Of a stretch of DNA of 64,000 nucleotides, positions 43,328 through 51,322 are shown one piece after another. This DNA comes from Viridibacterium curvum (lineage in GTDB: Bacteria; Pseudomonadota; Gammaproteobacteria; Burkholderiales; Rhodocyclaceae): assembly GCF_039544165.1 (NCBI RefSeq), contig NZ_BAABLD010000008.1, forward strand, positions 682,001 to 746,000, in the 5' to 3' direction. A model generated the notes under the pieces. It was not told where the DNA came from, did not search any database, and saw only the letters and a program-made list of their open reading frames with translations. The translations under genes and the position numbers were made by a program. Numbering within the stretch: the first letter of the stretch is position 1; every line of letters begins with the position of its first letter.

Positions 43328-43869
43328 GGGTGTCGAGCAAGCTTGTCGTGGCGCTTGCTCAGCACGCGGATAAGCGCACACAGGATGAGTGATGGAACCC
43401 ACACCCACTGCAACTCGGACAACAACACGGTCAGGCCTCGCGCGCTGAAGATGCGCTGCACACCTATCGGTGACACCTCGATGAACCGCCACGCGGCGAA
43501 CAGTCGCTCGTCGGACCACGGCCAGAACAGCGCCACACCCAGACCGCCGTCGGTGAACATGTCGAGCAGGGTGTGCGAGACTGCGGACAAGAACACGAAG
43601 GCCGCCGCCACAGCGCGCCGGGCCTGCAGTGGCCTTGCTGCCAATGCAGCGAAGACTGCCAGCATCACCGCAAAGACGATGGAGTGCGTCGCGCCGCGAT
43701 GGCCGAGCGCATCGGTGTAGGCAATGCCGAGCTTGAAGGCAACGACATCGAAGTCCGGGCAGATGGATGCAAAAACGCCTGCAGCGAGCAGGCGTCTCGA
43801 AATGCGCGGGCGTCCGAGACCCAGTCCGACCGCCAGTGGCACGGCGGCATGCGTCAGGATCGTGGGCAC
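43324..43869 (-). CDS. Membrane-bound YdjM/DUF457-type metal-dependent hydrolase
   Basis: 181 residues, about four helices. MPTILTHAAVPLAVGLG, CPDFDVVAFKLG, LGHRGATHSIVFAVMLA and SHTLLDMFTDGG are the conserved His/Asp motifs of the DUF457/LexA-regulated YdjM family of inner-membrane hydrolases. Substrate unknown. Sits between nusB and thiL, where pgpA is found in many relatives; here pgpA is at 55286. Confidence 0.85.
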   Translation of the reverse strand: MPTILTHAAVPLAVGLGLGRPRISRRLLAAGVFASICPDFDVVAFKLGIAYTDALGHRGATHSIVFAVMLAVFAALAARPLQARRAVAAAFVFLSAVSHTLLDMFTDGGLGVALFWPWSDERLFAAWRFIEVSPIGVQRIFSARGLTVLLSELQWVWVPSLILCALIRVLSKRHDKLARHP

Positions 43870-43878
43870 TGTTTCTTC

Positions 43879-44346
43879 TCAGCGCTTGTTCTTGGCTTCC
43901 ACTTCCGCCGCGCGCAGCTGCGGCGCGAGCTTGTCGAGCACGCCGTTCACGAAGCGGTGGCCGTCAGTGCCGCCAAAGGACTTGGTGAGCTCGATGGCTT
44001 CGTTGATGACGACGCGGTAGGGCGTTTCGATGCGCTCGGCGAGCTCGTAGGTGGCGAGCAGCAGGATGGCGCGTTCGATGGGCGAGATTTCGCCGATCGG
44101 GCGGTCGAGATAAGGCAGGAAGCGGGCTTCGAGAGCGTCAGCCTGTGCGGCGGCGCTACGCAGCAGCAGGCGGGCGAGCGGCTTGTCGGCGCGCGCCCAG
44201 GCCTCGGACTCCTGTTCGAGATGGTCTTCGACGACCTCGACGGAGTTGCCGCTCATGCGCCACTGGTAGAGGCCTTGCATGGCCAGCTCGCGCGCGAGGC
44301 GACGCGGGGACTTCTTGGGTTCTTCAACCTGGACGGTGTCGTTCAT
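43879..44346 (-). CDS. nusB: Transcription antitermination factor NusB
   Basis: 155 residues, all-helical NusB fold: KSPRRLARELAMQGLYQWRMSG, ILLLATYELAERIETPYRVVINEAIELTKSFGGTDGHRFVNGVLDKLAPQLR. It binds boxA RNA with NusE in rRNA antitermination. Start is one base after the ribH stop; typical rib-nusB operon order. Confidence 0.96.
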   Translation of the reverse strand: MNDTVQVEEPKKSPRRLARELAMQGLYQWRMSGNSVEVVEDHLEQESEAWARADKPLARLLLRSAAAQADALEARFLPYLDRPIGEISPIERAILLLATYELAERIETPYRVVINEAIELTKSFGGTDGHRFVNGVLDKLAPQLRAAEVEAKNKR

Positions 44347-44347
44347 G

Positions 44348-44821
44348 TCAGTGCAGGGCTTTCAGCAGGTTGGCCATTTCGATGGCGACTAGGGCGCATT
44401 CCTGACCCTTGATGTGCATGCGCGCGACGGCCTGGTCATCGTCCTCAGTCGTGAGCACGCCGTTGGCGATGGGCGTACCGGTGTCGAGCTGAACGCGGGT
44501 GATACCGGCGGCCATCTCGTTGGAGACGATTTCGAAGTGGTAGGTATCGCCGCGAATCACGGCGCCGAGCGCCACCAGCGCGTCATAGCGGCCGCTGCGC
44601 GCCAGGGTCTGCAGGGTCAGCGGCAGTTCGAGCGCGCCGGGCACGGTGACGACGAGCAGATGCTCGGGGTCGGCACCGCGCGTGAGCAGCTCGGTAATGC
44701 AACCGCTGAGCAGGTTGTCACCGATTTCGCTGTTGAAGCGCGCAAGCACGATGGCGATGCGCAACGATTTGCCTTCGAGACGGGGCGTGATTTCGGGAAT
44801 GTGTTCGAAACGGGGAGCCAT
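44348..44821 (-). CDS. ribH: 6,7-dimethyl-8-ribityllumazine synthase
   Basis: 157 residues from ATG 44821 after AAGGATTCACC. Conserved lumazine synthase stretches: RIAIVLARFNSEIGDNLLSGCITELL, VTVPGALELPLTLQTLARSGRYDALVALGAVIRGDTYHFEIVSNE, GVLTTEDDDQAVAR. It condenses the RibB product with the ribityl-uracil. 17 bp behind ribBA. Confidence 0.96.
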   Translation of the reverse strand: MAPRFEHIPEITPRLEGKSLRIAIVLARFNSEIGDNLLSGCITELLTRGADPEHLLVVTVPGALELPLTLQTLARSGRYDALVALGAVIRGDTYHFEIVSNEMAAGITRVQLDTGTPIANGVLTTEDDDQAVARMHIKGQECALVAIEMANLLKALH

Positions 44822-44837
44822 GGTGAATCCTTGTGAA

Positions 44838-45935
44838 TCAGGGGGCTTCGAAGCCGGTGACTTCAAGACCGAAGCCGGACATGCTGGGCATGCGGCGCGG
44901 CGTGGCGAGGACGCGCATCTTGCCGACACCAAGGTCGCGCAGGATCTGCGCGCCGATGCCGAAAATGCGCGGGTCCCACTTGGTGGGCGTGGGCAGACTG
45001 GTCTCGACGCCCAGCGTCGCCAGCATCTCTTCGGCGCTGACAGGACGACGCAGCAGGATCACGGCACCGTGGCCATTCGCTGCAATGCGGCGCAGGGATT
45101 CGTCGATGGTGTAGCTGTGGCGTGTGCCGGCGGGGTCGATGAAGTCGAGCACTGAGACCGGTTCGTGCACACGCACGAGGGTTTCGACGTCATGGCGGAT
45201 CTCGCCCAGGTACATGGCGAGGTGGATCTCGCCGGAAATGCGCTCGCGGAACGCAGCCAGGCGGAACTCGCCATGCGCAGTTGGCACCGGCTTGTCGGCC
45301 ACGCGCTCGACCATCTTCTCTTCGGCCGAGCGGTGGTGGATGAGGTCGCGGATGGCGCCGATCTTGAGGCCGTGTTCCTTGGCGAAGACCAGCAGGTCAG
45401 GCAGGCGGGCCATGCTGCCGTCTTCGTTCATGATTTCGCAGATCACGCTGGCGGGTTCCAGCCCGGCCAGGCCGGCGAGGTCGCAGCCGGCTTCGGTATG
45501 GCCGGCACGCACGAGCACACCGCCCGGCTTGGCCATGATGGGGAAGACGTGACCGGGCTGCACGATGTCGGCCGGCTTGGCGTACTTGGCCACGGCGGCG
45601 GCAACGGTGCGCGCACGGTCGGCCGCCGAGATGCCGGTGGTAACGCCTTCGGCAGCCTCGATGGAGACGGTGAAGGCCGTCGAGAACTGGCTGCGGTTGT
45701 CGCGCGCCATGGGGTTGAGGCCCAGCTGGCGGCAGCGCTCTTCGGTGAGCGTCAGGCAGATCAGGCCGCGCGCGTGGCGGGCCATGAAGTTGATGACCTC
45801 GGGCGTGGCGTACTGAGCGGCGACGACGATGTCGCCTTCGTTCTCGCGATCTTCATCGTCGATAAGGATGACCATGCGCCCGGCACGGATGTCTTCGATG
45901 ATGTCGCGGATGGGAGAGAGGTTGCAGGCTTCCAT
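44838..45935 (-). CDS. ribBA: 3,4-dihydroxy-2-butanone-4-phosphate synthase with degenerate GTP cyclohydrolase II domain
   Basis: 365 residues from ATG 45935. N-terminal RibB domain is intact: VILIDDEDRENEGDIVVAAQYATPEVINFMARHARGLICLTLT, TAFTVSIEAAEGVTTGISAADRARTV, PGHVFPI, GHTEAGCDLAGLAGLEPASVICEIMNEDG. The C-terminal half keeps the RibA outline (HGEFRLAAFRERISGEIHLAMYLGEI and following) but lacks the three zinc-binding cysteines and the usual RVHSECLTGD segment, so cyclohydrolase II activity is unlikely. Such fused, inactive RibA-like domains are known in betaproteobacteria. No FMN riboswitch is apparent upstream. Confidence 0.92.
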   Translation of the reverse strand: MEACNLSPIRDIIEDIRAGRMVILIDDEDRENEGDIVVAAQYATPEVINFMARHARGLICLTLTEERCRQLGLNPMARDNRSQFSTAFTVSIEAAEGVTTGISAADRARTVAAAVAKYAKPADIVQPGHVFPIMAKPGGVLVRAGHTEAGCDLAGLAGLEPASVICEIMNEDGSMARLPDLLVFAKEHGLKIGAIRDLIHHRSAEEKMVERVADKPVPTAHGEFRLAAFRERISGEIHLAMYLGEIRHDVETLVRVHEPVSVLDFIDPAGTRHSYTIDESLRRIAANGHGAVILLRRPVSAEEMLATLGVETSLPTPTKWDPRIFGIGAQILRDLGVGKMRVLATPRRMPSMSGFGLEVTGFEAP

Positions 45936-46231
45936 GGTGTTCCGGCTCTCGGGCTCGACGCTCACGCCTCACCCTGATGGAAAGAGGGTCATATCATGCC
46001 CGATTGAAATACCGGGCCTTCGTACCCAATTGATAGCGTCACCGACGTCGGGCGCGCAGATGCTTGAAAGATGAGGAATTTTACGCCATCGACGGCAGCT
46101 GCGCCCGGTAATGCGTCAATAACCCCGACTGCCTTCACGCAGCACGCGCAAGAATCCGGACAAACCCCGGGTGTAACATGGCCGGCCGTCAGCTGGTCTG
46201 CTTGATCTGACCGGCACACACAGGAGTACCG

Positions 46232-47521
46232 ATGGTCCCGCACCTCACCACCGCCCTCACCGGCCCGCTGCTGGAACTCGAACGCAGCTTCCTCGACCAC
46301 TCCACCGCCATCGAACGCTGGTTCCGCAGCCAGTGGCAGGACTACACGCCGCCGTTCTACGGCTCGGTCGATCTGCGCAACAGCGGTTACAAGCTCGCGC
46401 CGGTCGACACCAACCTGTTTCCGGGCGGCTTCAACAACCTGAATCCGGAATTCATGCCGCTTTGTGTGCAGGCTGCCCAGGTCGCCATCGAACGCATCTG
46501 CCCGGACGCGCGCAGCATCCTGCTGATTCCCGAAAACCACACGCGCAACCTGTTCTACCTGCAGAACGTGGCACGCCTGGTCACCATCCTTGGACATACC
46601 GGCTTGCGCGTGCGCGTCGGCTCGCTGCTGCCCGACATCACGGCGCCGACCACCATCGACCTGCCGGACGGCAGCCACCTCACGCTGGAGCCGCTGATCC
46701 GCCGCGGCACGCGGCTGGGCGTGGAAGGGGCCGACCCCTGTGCGATCCTGCTCAACAACGACCTGTCGGCAGGCGTGCCGGAGATCCTGCAGGGCCTCGA
46801 AGGCCAGTGGCTGATTCCTCCACTGCACGCGGGCTGGGCGACGCGCCGCAAGTCCAAGCACTTCGCGGCCTACGACCAGATCGCCGCCGACTTCAGCAAG
46901 ATGCTGGGTATCGACCCCTGGCTGCTCAACCCCTATTTCGGTGTTTGCGGCGAGATCAACTTCCACGAACGCACGGGCGAGGACTGCCTCGCCAGCCAGG
47001 TCGACTTCCTGCTCACGCGCATTCGCGAGAAGTACAGGGAGTACGGCGTGACAGAGAAGCCTTTCGTGATCGTCAAGGCCGATGCCGGCACCTATGGCAT
47101 GGGCGTGATGACCGTGCATGACGCCAGCGACGTGCGCGACCTCAACCGCAAGCAGCGCAACAAGATGAGCGTGGTGAAAGAAGGCCTGCAGGTCAGTGAA
47201 GTCATCATCCAGGAAGGCGTCAGCACGCTGGAAACCGTGAACGGCGGCGTTGCCGAGCCGGTTGTATACATGATGGATCACTACGTCGTCGGCGGCTTCT
47301 ACCGCGTCAACACAGCGCGCGGCCGCGACGAGAACCTCAACGCACCGGGTATGAGCTTCGAGCCGCTGGGCTTTGCCACCGGCTGCAACCTGCCGGACTG
47401 TCGCCAGGCGCCCGACGCACCGCCCAACAGGTTCTACGCGTATGGCGTGGTTGGCCGACTTGCCCTGCTGGCCGCTGCGCTGGAGATCGAACAGACGGCA
47501 CCGGCTGAGGCCACGGCATGA
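46232..47521 (+). CDS. gshA: Glutamate-cysteine ligase, proteobacterial type
   Basis: 429 residues of the betaproteobacterial GshA family, unrelated in sequence to the enterobacterial enzyme: VDLRNSGYKLAPVDTNLFPGGFNNLNPEF, AILLNNDLSAGVPEILQGLEGQWLIPP, FVIVKADAGTYGMGVMTVHDASD, NRKQRNKMSVVKEGLQVSEVIIQEGV. ATG at 46232 follows CAGGAGTACCG. First step of glutathione synthesis; its stop overlaps the gshB start by four bases. Confidence 0.95.
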   Translation: MVPHLTTALTGPLLELERSFLDHSTAIERWFRSQWQDYTPPFYGSVDLRNSGYKLAPVDTNLFPGGFNNLNPEFMPLCVQAAQVAIERICPDARSILLIPENHTRNLFYLQNVARLVTILGHTGLRVRVGSLLPDITAPTTIDLPDGSHLTLEPLIRRGTRLGVEGADPCAILLNNDLSAGVPEILQGLEGQWLIPPLHAGWATRRKSKHFAAYDQIAADFSKMLGIDPWLLNPYFGVCGEINFHERTGEDCLASQVDFLLTRIREKYREYGVTEKPFVIVKADAGTYGMGVMTVHDASDVRDLNRKQRNKMSVVKEGLQVSEVIIQEGVSTLETVNGGVAEPVVYMMDHYVVGGFYRVNTARGRDENLNAPGMSFEPLGFATGCNLPDCRQAPDAPPNRFYAYGVVGRLALLAAALEIEQTAPAEATA

Positions 47522-48456
47522 ACATCGCCTTCATCGTCGACCCGCTGCACAAGCTCAAGGCCCACAAGGATTCTTCCATCGCCATGATGCGGGCCGCTGC
47601 GGCACGTGGTCACGCGGTGTCGGCCATCCAGCGCGAAACACTGAGCGCCCGGGATGGTGTGGTCAGCGCACTGGCCGTGCCGCTGACGGTGCGCGCCGAC
47701 AATGCCCACTGGTATGACGAAGGCCCGGCCGAGAAGCGCGCGCTGAACAGCTTCGACGCTGTGTTGATGCGGCAGGACCCGCCATTCGACGCCGAGTACG
47801 TCGCCGCCACCTGGCTGCTGGAACGTGCCGTGGCGCAGGGCGCACGTGTCTACAACGATCCGCGCGCCATCCGCGATCATTCCGAGAAAGTCTCCATCCT
47901 CGAATTTCCGCAGTTCACGCCGACGACGCTCGTCGCCCGTGATGCCGACGACATCGACGCCTTCATTGACGAGCTGGGCGACGTCATCCTCAAGCCGCTC
48001 GACGGCATGGGTGGCAGCGGCATCTTCCGCGTGCGGCACGACGACCCGAATCGCAATGCGATCATCGAGGCACTCACCGGCGACGGCACACGCAGCATCA
48101 TGGCGCAGCGCTATCTGCCGCAGATCGCAGAGGGCGACAAACGCGTGCTGCTGATTGGCGGTGAAGTGATGCCGTACTGCCTGGCGCGCATCCCCAAGGC
48201 TGGCGAGACGCGCGGCAATCTCGCAGCCGGCGGAAGGGGCGTCGTAATGCCCATCAACGCTGCGGAGCGCGAAATTGCAATGCAACTCGCACCGGTGTTG
48301 TGGGCACGCGGCCTGCTCATCGTGGGACTCGACATGATTGGCGGCCGCCTCACGGAAATTAACGTCACCAGCCCCACCTGCATGGTAGAGATTGCGCAGG
48401 GCAGCAATCTGGATATCGCGGGGCGGGTGATCGACGTACTTGCGGGCCGCGCCTGA
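47518..48456 (+). CDS. gshB: Glutathione synthetase
   Basis: 312 residues with a prokaryotic GshB N-domain (NIAFIVDPLHKLKAHKDSSIAMMRAA, VLMRQDPPFDAEYVAATWLLERA) and ATP-grasp domain (VILKPLDGMGGSGIFRV, MAQRYLPQIAEGDKRVLLIGGEVMPYCLARIP, GLDMIGGRLTEINVTSPT). It adds glycine to gamma-glutamylcysteine. Translationally coupled to gshA. Confidence 0.96.
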   Translation: MNIAFIVDPLHKLKAHKDSSIAMMRAAAARGHAVSAIQRETLSARDGVVSALAVPLTVRADNAHWYDEGPAEKRALNSFDAVLMRQDPPFDAEYVAATWLLERAVAQGARVYNDPRAIRDHSEKVSILEFPQFTPTTLVARDADDIDAFIDELGDVILKPLDGMGGSGIFRVRHDDPNRNAIIEALTGDGTRSIMAQRYLPQIAEGDKRVLLIGGEVMPYCLARIPKAGETRGNLAAGGRGVVMPINAAEREIAMQLAPVLWARGLLIVGLDMIGGRLTEINVTSPTCMVEIAQGSNLDIAGRVIDVLAGRA

Positions 48457-48481
48457 AGCCAGAAGATTTTCCGACACCCGC

Positions 48482-48568
48482 TGTCACGCTTTTTGACAGT
48501 TCAAACGGAAGTCACAATTCGTGACAGTACGTTGCATGTACGAAAGGGCAAATTGCCTTTGCATGCAA
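48482..48568. other. Cluster of inverted repeats downstream of gshB
   Basis: Three consecutive palindromes: TGTCA (48482-48486) with TGACA (48494-48498); GTCAC-AATTC-GTGAC (48511-48525); and TTGCATG (48532-48538) with CATGCAA (48562-48568) around an inner GGCAAATTGCC. The stretch is AT-richer than its surroundings and precedes the M48-like gene. It may be terminator plus operator region. Confidence 0.5.
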
Positions 48569-48624
48569 GATGGCTACGCATAATTCAAACAGGTGCAGCG
48601 CCCTCAAACGCGCTGCCTTGTTCA

Positions 48625-49419
48625 ATGCGAGCCCCTCTCCAGATGCGCCACCCCGCCAGCAAACCTGTCAGCCCTGCCGAGATCAATGCCTTACCGGCAT
48701 TGATGCCGCGCTCCGAGCGGACGCGGGGAGGGCGCCTTCTCGGTCGCCTGACCGGTGACCGCCTCAGCCGGACTCACCGCTGGCTGCTGACGCTGCTGGG
48801 CGTCGCGCTGCTGCTGACCGCCTTGTCACACCCGATCGAAAGGTTGCTGGGCGGCATGATTGCCAGCCGCATTCCGAGCAGCTGGGTGTATTCCGGCTCA
48901 ATCCAGTCCCTGCAGCGCCTCGACGCCGCCTCGCTGGCCCCCAGCCAGCTGCCCGAAGCCGTGCAGATGCAGATCCGCAGCCGCTTTGCCGCGCTGCGCA
49001 TGCCGACCAGCAATGCCCCGCTCTACGAACTTGTCTTCCGCCGCAGCGACCGTCTCGGCCCGATCAGCTTCGCTTTGGCCGGTGGCCAGATCGTGGTCAC
49101 CGATGCTTTCGTCGCACAACACCCGTCTGAAGAAGACCTGATGAATGCGCTGACCCTGCAGCTGGGCCACCTGCAGCACCGCCACGCCCTGCGCGCCATT
49201 ACCGATCATTCATTGCTGAGCATGGTCCGCTACCTGGTCAGCGACGACGCCAGCAACGGCATCCGCCTGATCAGTCAGGAACAGCCCGTGCTCCAACATG
49301 ACGAACACTGTGTGGCCGAGGCGCGCTCATTTGCCGAAGAAGTAATGCGCCTGAACCCCCCGCCCAACCTGGCCCTGAATGCATCGGGCCAACACGTCGC
49401 CGACTCACTGAGCAACTGA
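48625..49419 (+). CDS. M48-peptidase-like membrane protein with degenerate active site
   Basis: About 264 residues if started at ATG 48625 (ATG 48643 is equally possible; no clear ribosome site). One membrane helix (HRWLLTLLGVALLLTALS) then an M48-type domain: LYELVFRRSDRLGPISFALAGGQIVVTDAFVAQHPSEEDLMNALTLQLGHLQHRHALRAI. Where M48 peptidases read HELGH, this reads LQLGH, so the first zinc His and catalytic Glu are lost. It is unlikely to be a working peptidase. Between gshB and apbE. Confidence 0.7.
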   Translation: MRAPLQMRHPASKPVSPAEINALPALMPRSERTRGGRLLGRLTGDRLSRTHRWLLTLLGVALLLTALSHPIERLLGGMIASRIPSSWVYSGSIQSLQRLDAASLAPSQLPEAVQMQIRSRFAALRMPTSNAPLYELVFRRSDRLGPISFALAGGQIVVTDAFVAQHPSEEDLMNALTLQLGHLQHRHALRAITDHSLLSMVRYLVSDDASNGIRLISQEQPVLQHDEHCVAEARSFAEEVMRLNPPPNLALNASGQHVADSLSN

Positions 49420-49474
49420 GCCAGCGACAGGAGCGGGCATCTGCCGATTGCTGCAGTGCGGCTATCATGGCGGA

Positions 49475-50539
49475 ATGCTCGCTTCGCCTTTCTCCCGCCG
49501 CATACGCCGCGCCATCCTGCTGATGCTGGCCGCCCTGGTGTGTCTGGGCCTGTCCGCCTGCCAGCGCAAGCAACTGGTTCAGCGCGAAGCCTTCGTCTTC
49601 GGCACCCGGGTCGAGCTGCTGAGCGTGGGTAGCAACCCTGAAGCCACGGTCAGTGCGATGGCCGAGGTATTGCGCGAGTTCGATCGCATCCATCGCAACT
49701 ACCACGCCTGGGAACCCTCGGAGCTGACCCGCCTGGCCGATGCCTGCCGTAACGGCCAGCCCTATCCGGTATCCGCTGAACTCGGCACGCTGCTCGACAA
49801 GGCCGGAATGCTCAGCGCGCGCAGCGAAGGCCTGTTCGATCCCGGCATCGGCGCCCTCGTCAGGCTATGGGGCTTCCACACCGACACTTTCGTACCGAAG
49901 CTACCTGATGCCGCCGAGCTGGCACGTCTCGTTGCTGCCCGACCCGGCATGCGCGACATCCGGGTCAGTGGCGGTCAGGCGCGCTGCAGCAACCCGGCCG
50001 TGTCGCCCGATTTCGGCGGCTTCGCCAAGGGCTGGGCGCTCGACCGCGCGGCAGCGATCCTGCACGCAAAGGGGATCCACGATGCGCTCATCAACATCGG
50101 CGGCAACGTGATGGCGCTTGGCAAGAAAGGTGACGTGCCGTGGCAGATCGGCATCCAGGACCCGCGCGGCGGCGGTGCCATCGCCAGCCTGGCCCTGCTG
50201 GATGGCGAGGCCGTCGGTACCTCCGGTGATTACCAGCGCTATTTCGAGCTGGAGGGTCATCGCTACAGTCACCTCATCGACCCGCGCAACGGCAAACCTG
50301 CCGAAGGCACGCACGCTGTCACCATCCTGATGCCGCCCGGCCCTGACGCCGGCCTGCTGTCCGACGCCGACAGCAAGCCGATTTTCGTAGCGGGCAAGGA
50401 TTGGCGACAGCTTGCCGATAAGATGGGGGTACAGCATGTGCTGCGCGTCGACGCCGAAGGTCGTATTGCCGTCACACGGGCCATGCTCGCGCGGCTGAAC
50501 TTTCCCGCCAACCATGGGCCTGACCTGGTTGTAGATTGA
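49475..50539 (+). CDS. apbE: FAD:protein FMN transferase ApbE
   Basis: 354 residues with a lipoprotein signal (LVCLGLSAC). ApbE domain: REAFVFGTRVELLSVG, ISV-type GGFAKGWALDRAAAILHAKGIHDALINIGGNVMALG, SGDYQRYFELEGHRYSHLIDPRNGKPAEGTHAVTIL. It covalently attaches FMN to threonine residues of exported flavoproteins such as NqrC/RnfG-type subunits. ATG at 49475 is chosen for the signal peptide start. Confidence 0.93.
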   Translation: MLASPFSRRIRRAILLMLAALVCLGLSACQRKQLVQREAFVFGTRVELLSVGSNPEATVSAMAEVLREFDRIHRNYHAWEPSELTRLADACRNGQPYPVSAELGTLLDKAGMLSARSEGLFDPGIGALVRLWGFHTDTFVPKLPDAAELARLVAARPGMRDIRVSGGQARCSNPAVSPDFGGFAKGWALDRAAAILHAKGIHDALINIGGNVMALGKKGDVPWQIGIQDPRGGGAIASLALLDGEAVGTSGDYQRYFELEGHRYSHLIDPRNGKPAEGTHAVTILMPPGPDAGLLSDADSKPIFVAGKDWRQLADKMGVQHVLRVDAEGRIAVTRAMLARLNFPANHGPDLVVD

Positions 50540-50563
50540 TTTCGCTCATCGGACGAACTGATC

Positions 50564-50959
50564 ATGATTGGCATCTTGCTGCTGACGCACGGAACACTGG
50601 GGGAGTCCCTCATCCAGTGCTGCTGCCACGTGCTCAACCGGCGCCCATTGCAGATCGCGCAGCTGGGCGTCTCGGCACAGGACGACCCGCTGGACCTGCT
50701 GCCCACTGCTCGCCAGCTTTGCAGTTCGGTTGATTCCGGTGAAGGCGTTGTGGTCCTGACCGACATTTACGGCGCCACCCCTTCCAACATCGCGATGAAG
50801 CTGGCGCTGCCCGGCGAGGTCGAAATCGTTGCGGGCTTGAACCTGCCCATGCTGCTTCGCATCTTGACCTATCGGGACAAGAACGTTATTGAAACCGTTA
50901 TCCAGAAAGCCGTCGCCGGGGGTTGTGACGGCGTGCTGCACGTGAAGTCCAGGGAGTAG
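50564..50959 (+). CDS. PTS EIIA component, mannose type
   Basis: 131 residues. GILLLTHGTLGESLIQ carries the phospho-acceptor His9, and GEGVVVLTDIYGATPSNIA the second conserved motif of the EIIA-Man fold. No sugar-specific EIIB/EIIC genes are adjacent; in betaproteobacteria this EIIA with HPr and enzyme I forms a regulatory phosphorelay. 7 bp before ptsH. Confidence 0.94.
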   Translation: MIGILLLTHGTLGESLIQCCCHVLNRRPLQIAQLGVSAQDDPLDLLPTARQLCSSVDSGEGVVVLTDIYGATPSNIAMKLALPGEVEIVAGLNLPMLLRILTYRDKNVIETVIQKAVAGGCDGVLHVKSRE

Positions 50960-50965
50960 TGAGCC

Positions 50966-51235
50966 ATGCCGAAAGCCGAAGCAGAAATCTCCAACCGTCT
51001 TGGCCTGCATGCCCGGCCGTCAGCCAAGCTGACGCAGCTGGCGACACAGTTCAACAGCGAGATCTGGCTCGAACGCGCCGGCCGCCGCGTCAATGCCAAG
51101 AGCATCATGGGCGTGATGATGCTGGCAGCCGCCCAGGGCGCAAAGCTGACCATCGAAGCCGAAGGCGATGATGCCGAGGCGGCCCTGAGCGCCATTGTCG
51201 AACTGATAGGCAGCCGTTTCGGCGAGCGCGAATAG
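50966..51235 (+). CDS. ptsH: Phosphocarrier protein HPr
   Basis: 89 residues. Active His15 in NRLGLHARPSAKL and regulatory Ser46 in NAKSIMGVMMLAA, the latter being the target of HPr kinase/phosphorylase in proteobacteria that have one. Start follows GGGAGTAGTGAGCC. Middle gene of the EIIA-HPr-enzyme I set. Confidence 0.96.
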   Translation: MPKAEAEISNRLGLHARPSAKLTQLATQFNSEIWLERAGRRVNAKSIMGVMMLAAAQGAKLTIEAEGDDAEAALSAIVELIGSRFGERE

Positions 51236-51322
51236 TCCGCATAGCCAATTTGTCCCGGCTGTGCGATCCTGCGGGTGATCGCGTTATTGCGCGATGACCC
51301 GCGCTTCTCCGGATTTCGCAGC

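Noticed and set aside
45936..46231. Possible FMN riboswitch upstream of ribBA
   Set aside because: The conserved RFN-element segments could not be found in the leader.
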